Shown in pieces: positions 59,752-64,000 of a stretch of DNA of 64,000 nt. The position numbers and the translations under genes were made by a program. A model generated the notes under the pieces. The model did no database searches and was not told where the DNA came from. It worked only from the letters and a program-made list of their open reading frames with translations. The stretch comes from Agrocybe praecox. Taxonomy: Eukaryota; Basidiomycota; Agaricomycetes; Agaricales; Agrocybaceae. The stretch spans positions 2,285,001 to 2,349,000 of the forward strand of contig OZ024843.1 in the NCBI GenBank assembly GCA_964017145.1. Direction: 5' to 3'. Each line of letters opens with the position of its first letter. Within the stretch, counting starts at the first letter, position 1.

Positions 59752-60958
59752 ATGAAGTCAACATCGAAACACCTCGTCCGTAGAGTAAGTTTTATTTTGG
59801 ACCCTATTGCTTGTCTGACCATACATCTGTTTCAGTATCTGTGCGAACTGTGTACAGAAGCGAACCCCTACCGCGAGCCGAAAGCGTTCACCCGAAAGGG
59901 TGACCTTACCCGACACCAGAATACACATACCGGGAGGAGGTACGACGTTTGATTTCTTCTCGTTCTATCTCCCCCTCATTTCGGTGTGCAGAGCGTACAG
60001 ATGCAACTTGTTTGAGTGCGGGAAGAAATTTTCGCAAGCTGCCGGCCTCAAGACTCACATGAATGTTCAGTAAGTTTCTCTTCTTTATGCGCATATTATA
60101 AAAACTGAACTCTCGATAAAAGCACCGGAGAGAAGCCTTATCCGTGCGGTTTGGGAGACTGTAAATCATCTTTCGGGGATCCCTCCTCCTGCGCTCGCCA
60201 CCGCAAAGAGACGCACCGCAGATCTGCAGGTTATCGCTGCCCTATGGTCGACTGCAAAACCAGGTAGGTTTCTTTTTAACTTATGGTATACGTTCTACGC
60301 TCTAACTCAATTGCGATATAGCATCAAGCGCAAATCTGTATTCACTGTCCACCTCATCAAGAAACATGGACTGGTTTTACAGGACAACGAGATCGAAAGT
60401 TGTCTTCCACTTTCCCTCCCCGTATTACCTACCAACCTACCAAGCCAATCCTCCGACACCTCTTCCTCCAAGGGGAAAGTCAAAAGGAATATTAAGTACG
60501 GGCTCTCGTTCGGTCTGGACAACGATCGGGAGGAGTCGTTCGAACCGTCGTTCATGCAGCCACAGGAAGTTCAATTCCCAGAGCCAGAACCATACCCGTC
60601 CTGGAATTATACCTGGGAACAAGACCAGTACTCCATGCGCGACAACTCTACCGATATTTACGACGATCGTGTGTATCAGCAATACCCGAACTCGACAAAC
60701 ACCACGCCTTCTACCTCTCCGACATCCAACTCGTCCCCAGTCACTTATTCTACCAACACAAACGTATACAAAAACCCTGTGTTCAAGACTACCACGCACG
60801 GGTCGGACGACTATTTAAAGGATCTTCACTACAGCTACAACACCACTCTCGCTTTGCCCGATACCACAATTCACATGGGATTCGATCTTTCAGGACACAT
60901 TATTTCTGGATATCAAGGAACTACGTCGACTGGCTCGATGTTTTATAATTTTTCGTAA
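59752..60958 (+). CDS. C2H2 zinc-finger transcription factor (four fingers)
   Basis: The start MKSTSKHLVRR is followed after an intron by finger 1 (CELCTEANPYREPKAFTRKG, then DLTRHQNTH). Finger 2 is YRCNLFECGKKFSQAAGLKT with HMNVH, then the TGEKPYPC linker. Finger 3 is CGLGDCKSSFGDPSSCARHR with KETH. Finger 4 is CPMVDCKTSIKRKSVFTVHL with IKKH. The remaining 200 residues are Ser/Thr/Asn/Tyr/Pro-rich, with no domain I recognise, probably an activation region. At least three introns separate the fingers. Finger 1 is longer than usual between the second Cys and first His. The targets are unknown. The gap after PCNLFECG-type spacing (C-x4-C) resembles Zap1/Gli-like fingers. Confidence 0.86.
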
Positions 60959-61373
60959 AGTAATTTGGCTTTGCGCCAATTCGTTCTTTTCTTCCGAGCT
61001 CGTCCGTCCTTGATTTCGTTCTTTGATCATTTAATTTATTTCCAACAGACATCCTTTCTGTATGGAAACTACCTCTTTAGTCCTTCTACCTTGCGACTCC
61101 CTATTGTGTAGTCGTTTCTCTACTACGACTTTTAATACCTAATATAGAAATTAATTGTTAATGCGGAGACGCGTTTGTTTGGCAAATGGCGATAAAGCAA
61201 ACAAGTGAGTGTTGATCAAAAAATATCGCACACACCCAGGGTAACCTAGTAAAGCGCCGAGTCGTCTCTTGCCTTTCTCCATCATTCCTGTCCTTTTTCG
61301 TCTTATCCCTTCGCTTCCCCAATCTCTTTCACTTCTATCTACGCGCTTTTCGAGGCTCGCCTCCACTGGAAGA
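60959..61373. promoter_or_regulatory. Intergenic: zinc-finger 3' flank and USP promoter
   Basis: About 415 bases between two plus-strand genes. A T/C-rich stretch (61255-61350) with ctttctcc and tctttcac units lies just before the USP start. A minus-strand frame at 61151-61387 has no coding character. No repeat or RNA gene is seen. Confidence 0.4.
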
Positions 61374-63547
61374 ATGATGCTTGCCACACCTTTTTTACCA
61401 GGTCCCTTGTTTTCTTCTCAGAATAATAACGATGATGCACTGCATTACCGCCCTTCGAAAGATATGGAGGCGTTCAATAGCTTGCTTCCACCACCAATCG
61501 AGTTTGTGGAAGGTTCGTCATCGGGGACACTGGCAGTAGCTGAAGGAAAGTACGAGCCTATTAATGCCAGTCCTAAAGCTCCCAAGGCGGAGGTATGTCT
61601 AAATATCTCTTTCATTTTTTGCAGCTAACATGGCCATTTAGTCCAGTAACGCGCCTAAGGCTTCACTCCCTATACATGCAAAATCAGAAACATCATCTTC
61701 GCGCTCCACGACCGACGACAAATCATTACACAAGACCCCAATAGACATGTCCTGGCCACCGTCTTGTAATAGAGGAGTTGGCCTTTATAATACTGGCAAC
61801 AGTTGTTTTCTCAATAGTGCACTACAATGTTTATTGCACACGCCTCCTCTTCTGAAGTTGCTTCTGCTGCACGATAAAGATGGATGTATGTGCTGTTCTT
61901 GCGAATTTTTGCAATGAGTTATTGACTGCGCTGATGGCAGGTGAACCCAAGTTCTGCATGACTTGTTCTCTCAAGTCTATCGCTATCAAGGCTCACACCA
62001 ATAAATCGCCATTTACCCCTTCTCCCGTCACCATTAACCTGCAAGGTTCGTAGCTCGTGGCTGTCTGTGGACTGGCCCGTCTTACGCACATGAATACACA
62101 GTAATAGCCAAACATATGAGGAAAGGTCGACAAGAAGATTCTCATGAGTTTCTGCGGTATGCCATTGATGCCCTACAGAAATCATGTCTTACTGGTCAAC
62201 CACCGTCAGTATAGCATACCCGAGTCTCAGGTATATCGGCTTATATTCATAGTATTTTATCAGGAAACTCGACTCTAAGATCGCCGAAACAACATGGGTA
62301 CATAAACTTTTCGGCGGCCGGTTGCGCTCTCGAGTGACATGCAAAGATTGTGGCCACAATAGTGACACTTTCGACCGCATTTTAGACTTGAGTCTGGATA
62401 TCTTCAAATGCGACTCATTGAAGGAAGCTTTACGCAAATTCATTGCGATTGATTTTTTGAAAGGCGCCGACAAATACAAATGCGAAAAGTATGCCTTTTC
62501 TCAAAATCTGCGTGATGATCCTATATTTACAGGTTTCTTTATAGATGTAAAAAACATGTCAATGCCGAGAAGCGTTTTTCAATACACGAAGCGCCTCTAG
62601 TCCTCACGGTACACCTCAAACGATTCTCGCCTTTGGGCAGAAAATTGTCTCATCCTCTTCAATACGACGACGAATTGACACTGCAACCCTACATGAGTCA
62701 GGGTCAATTCGGCCCCACCTACTCTCTCTATGGTGTGATTTGTCATGCCGGATCAGGACCCAACTCGGGACATTATTTCGCCCATGTTAAAAGCAAAGAA
62801 GGTCGTTGGTTCGAGATGAACGATGATTCTGTATCACAGTCAGGGATTCCCACTGATATAAGAAACGCATATATGCTTTTCTATATTCAGAGCAAAGGCC
62901 AGAGCTTAGAGGCAGCTGTCAAGGCACCTCTCCTTAACTCTTCCCAAGTGAAAAATGGCTTAGCAGCAGGGATGAAAAAGAAGATACAGAAACCTCGCTA
63001 CGACGATGAGGACAAGGGTGTCAAAGTCTCTCTGCCGGTCCTCGGCCCTTTGTTACCTTCTCCTGCAATCACTTCCAATAACGAACTTACTGTCAACGGA
63101 TCGGCAAGCCCTGTTGACCCTCAAGCTTTGACATTAAAGTCAAAGATCGAAGGGTTAGTTAAGAGCAAACCAAGCAAGGCCTTAGAAGGTCTCGGTGACT
63201 ATGCCTCCGACAATGACGACGAAGACGAACTCTCGGCACCTGGCGGGAGCCCCGACAAGATGGCCGTTGATCACAAGGGGAAGAATAAAGATGATGACCC
63301 CGCTTCCAGTGAAATGCCGCTCGCCGCTCCTACAAGCTCAGCTCCGCCATCTTCTCCCATTCCTGCTTCTAGTTTCTACGGCAATCCAAAGAAGAACAAG
63401 AAAAGGAAATTTGCTGAGAGTGGGTCTGAGAACACGACTTTTGGAAATAAATCAACACCGATACAGGCGCGCACGAAAGGATATGTTACATCAAATCCCT
63501 ATAATTATCAGCCAAAATCCGCAAAGCGGAAACGAATGGGTATCTAA
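61374..63547 (+). CDS. Ubiquitin-specific protease (USP36/Ubp10-like)
   Basis: A 130-residue Ser/Pro/Lys-rich N-terminus leads to the Cys box GLYNTGNSCFLNSALQCLLH, holding the catalytic Cys. Then: CMTCSLKSIAIKAHTNK, RKGRQEDSHEFLRYAIDALQ, TTWVHKLFGGRLRSRVTCKD with CGHNSDTFDRILDLSLDI, zinc-finger-type Cys (YKCEK..KKHVNAEKRFSIH), VLTVHLKRFSPLG, and the His box GSGPNSGHYFAHVKS followed by MNDDSVSQ. The C-terminus is about 220 residues, acidic in the middle and ending in a basic KSAKRKRMGI. This layout, with a lysine/arginine-rich nuclear tail, resembles human USP36 and yeast Ubp10, which act in the nucleolus and on histone H2B. The ortholog choice is an inference. Five or so introns are present. 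Confidence 0.89.
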
Positions 63548-63702
63548 TTCGATGTTGTACAAACACAATTGTAGAATTTTGGACACTGTAATTACATTAA
63601 ATAATCCCAGTAGATATATATATATTTCGCATACGTTGTATGGCACTGAATTGCTTGATCATGTATTGCAAAATAAATTATTACATATCAACATCTTTAT
63701 TA

Positions 63703-64000
63703 CTATAATTTAGATTTAAGCTTGTCTGTAACGAACTGGGCTTGCTCTTCTTTGCCATCTTCCCAGCTTACAACTGTGACAGTAACATCGTCGCGGTACC
63801 TTCTCGAATAAGGAGAGGGGATGCTCAAGAGACGACGAAGGGCCAGCTCGTCACCTCCACCGAAGGCATTTCGAATCAAATGTGCACTGAGATTGTCATC
63901 TTTGAAAGCCCATGATCCTTCTTTGTTCAAACTCTTCTTATTCTTGCCATTTACACCCGATGAACCGAACGTTGTAGGGACAAGGTTTGGAAGTTCAGAT
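63703..64000 (-). CDS. PP2C-family protein phosphatase, C-terminal part (cut by window edge)
   Basis: The frame is open from position 64000 on the minus strand to a stop at 63705-63703, giving 98 residues or so. The block SWAFKDDNLSAHLIRNAFGG then GGDELALRRLLSIPSPYSRR and YRDDVTVTVVSWEDG is the end of a metal-dependent PP2C phosphatase: the RRYRDDVTVTVV motif contains one of the metal-binding Asp residues. The pattern fits the Ptc5/pyruvate dehydrogenase phosphatase branch, where an 'H-L-I-R-N-A-x-G-G' helix precedes the last strands. The first parts of the enzyme and any targeting peptide lie outside the window. It converges on the USP gene (155 bp between stops). Confidence 0.82.
   Translation of the reverse strand, partial: SELPNLVPTTFGSSGVNGKNKKSLNKEGSWAFKDDNLSAHLIRNAFGGGDELALRRLLSIPSPYSRRYRDDVTVTVVSWEDGKEEQAQFVTDKLKSKL

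Overview
The window is nuclear DNA of a filamentous basidiomycete, probably Agaricomycotina. Almost every gene is cut by GT-AG introns of about 45-65 nt. Genes are packed tightly on both strands, often sharing promoters of 90-500 bp. The recognisable proteins are fungal: Grr1-type F-box protein, Vtc1, Kre6/Skn1-like GH16, TRPY channel, Reb1-like Myb protein, Leu2, Nob1 and a GH79 glucuronidase. I see no transposon, rRNA or tRNA gene, CRISPR array, biosynthetic cluster or defence island. The content is mainly conserved housekeeping genes plus a few less-known families.

Layout. 1-6.8 kb: 5' end of a glutaminyl-tRNA synthetase (-), a GRR1-type F-box/LRR gene (-), a small unknown gene (+), the divergent spliceosomal pair LSM3 (-) / U1-C (+), and VTC1 (+). 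6.9-14.1 kb: SWC4/DMAP1 (-), a Bcs1-type AAA ATPase with an unusual repeated tail (+), a DUF676 alpha/beta hydrolase (+) and the NatA catalytic subunit (-). 14.3-19 kb: a PAF-acetylhydrolase (-) divergent from a secreted, probably membrane-anchored GH79 enzyme (+). 19.2-28 kb: a single-finger C2H2 protein (-), a CCDC97-like protein (+), a Reb1/TTF-I-type Myb protein (+) and a membrane amidohydrolase built of an intact and a degenerate half (+).

28-40 kb: two small uncertain genes (-), a GRR1 paralog without an F-box (+), and two different Dbl-family RhoGEFs facing each other tail to tail. 40.6-51.6 kb: glycogen branching enzyme (+), LEU2 (-) divergent from NOB1 (+), ARPC3 (-) divergent from an intron-riddled vacuolar TRP channel (+), and PSF2 (-). 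51.7-64 kb: haspin kinase (+), a Kre6/Skn1-like GH16 protein (-), an F-box protein (+), a four-finger C2H2 protein (+), a ubiquitin-specific protease (+), and the 3' end of a PP2C phosphatase (-).

The genes do not form one pathway. Themes that recur are RNA processing (LSM3, U1-C, NOB1, GlnRS), chromatin and cell cycle (SWC4, REB1, PSF2, haspin), ubiquitin (GRR1, F-box, USP), polarity and actin (two RhoGEFs, ARPC3), vacuole (VTC1, TRPY) and wall or glycan metabolism (GH16, GH79, branching enzyme). The points most worth a second look are gene-structure oddities (GC-AG introns, a 5-nt microexon, a start codon split by an intron) and protein-architecture oddities (F-box-less GRR1 paralog, half-dead amidohydrolase, repeated AAA tail, Cys substitution in the branching enzyme).
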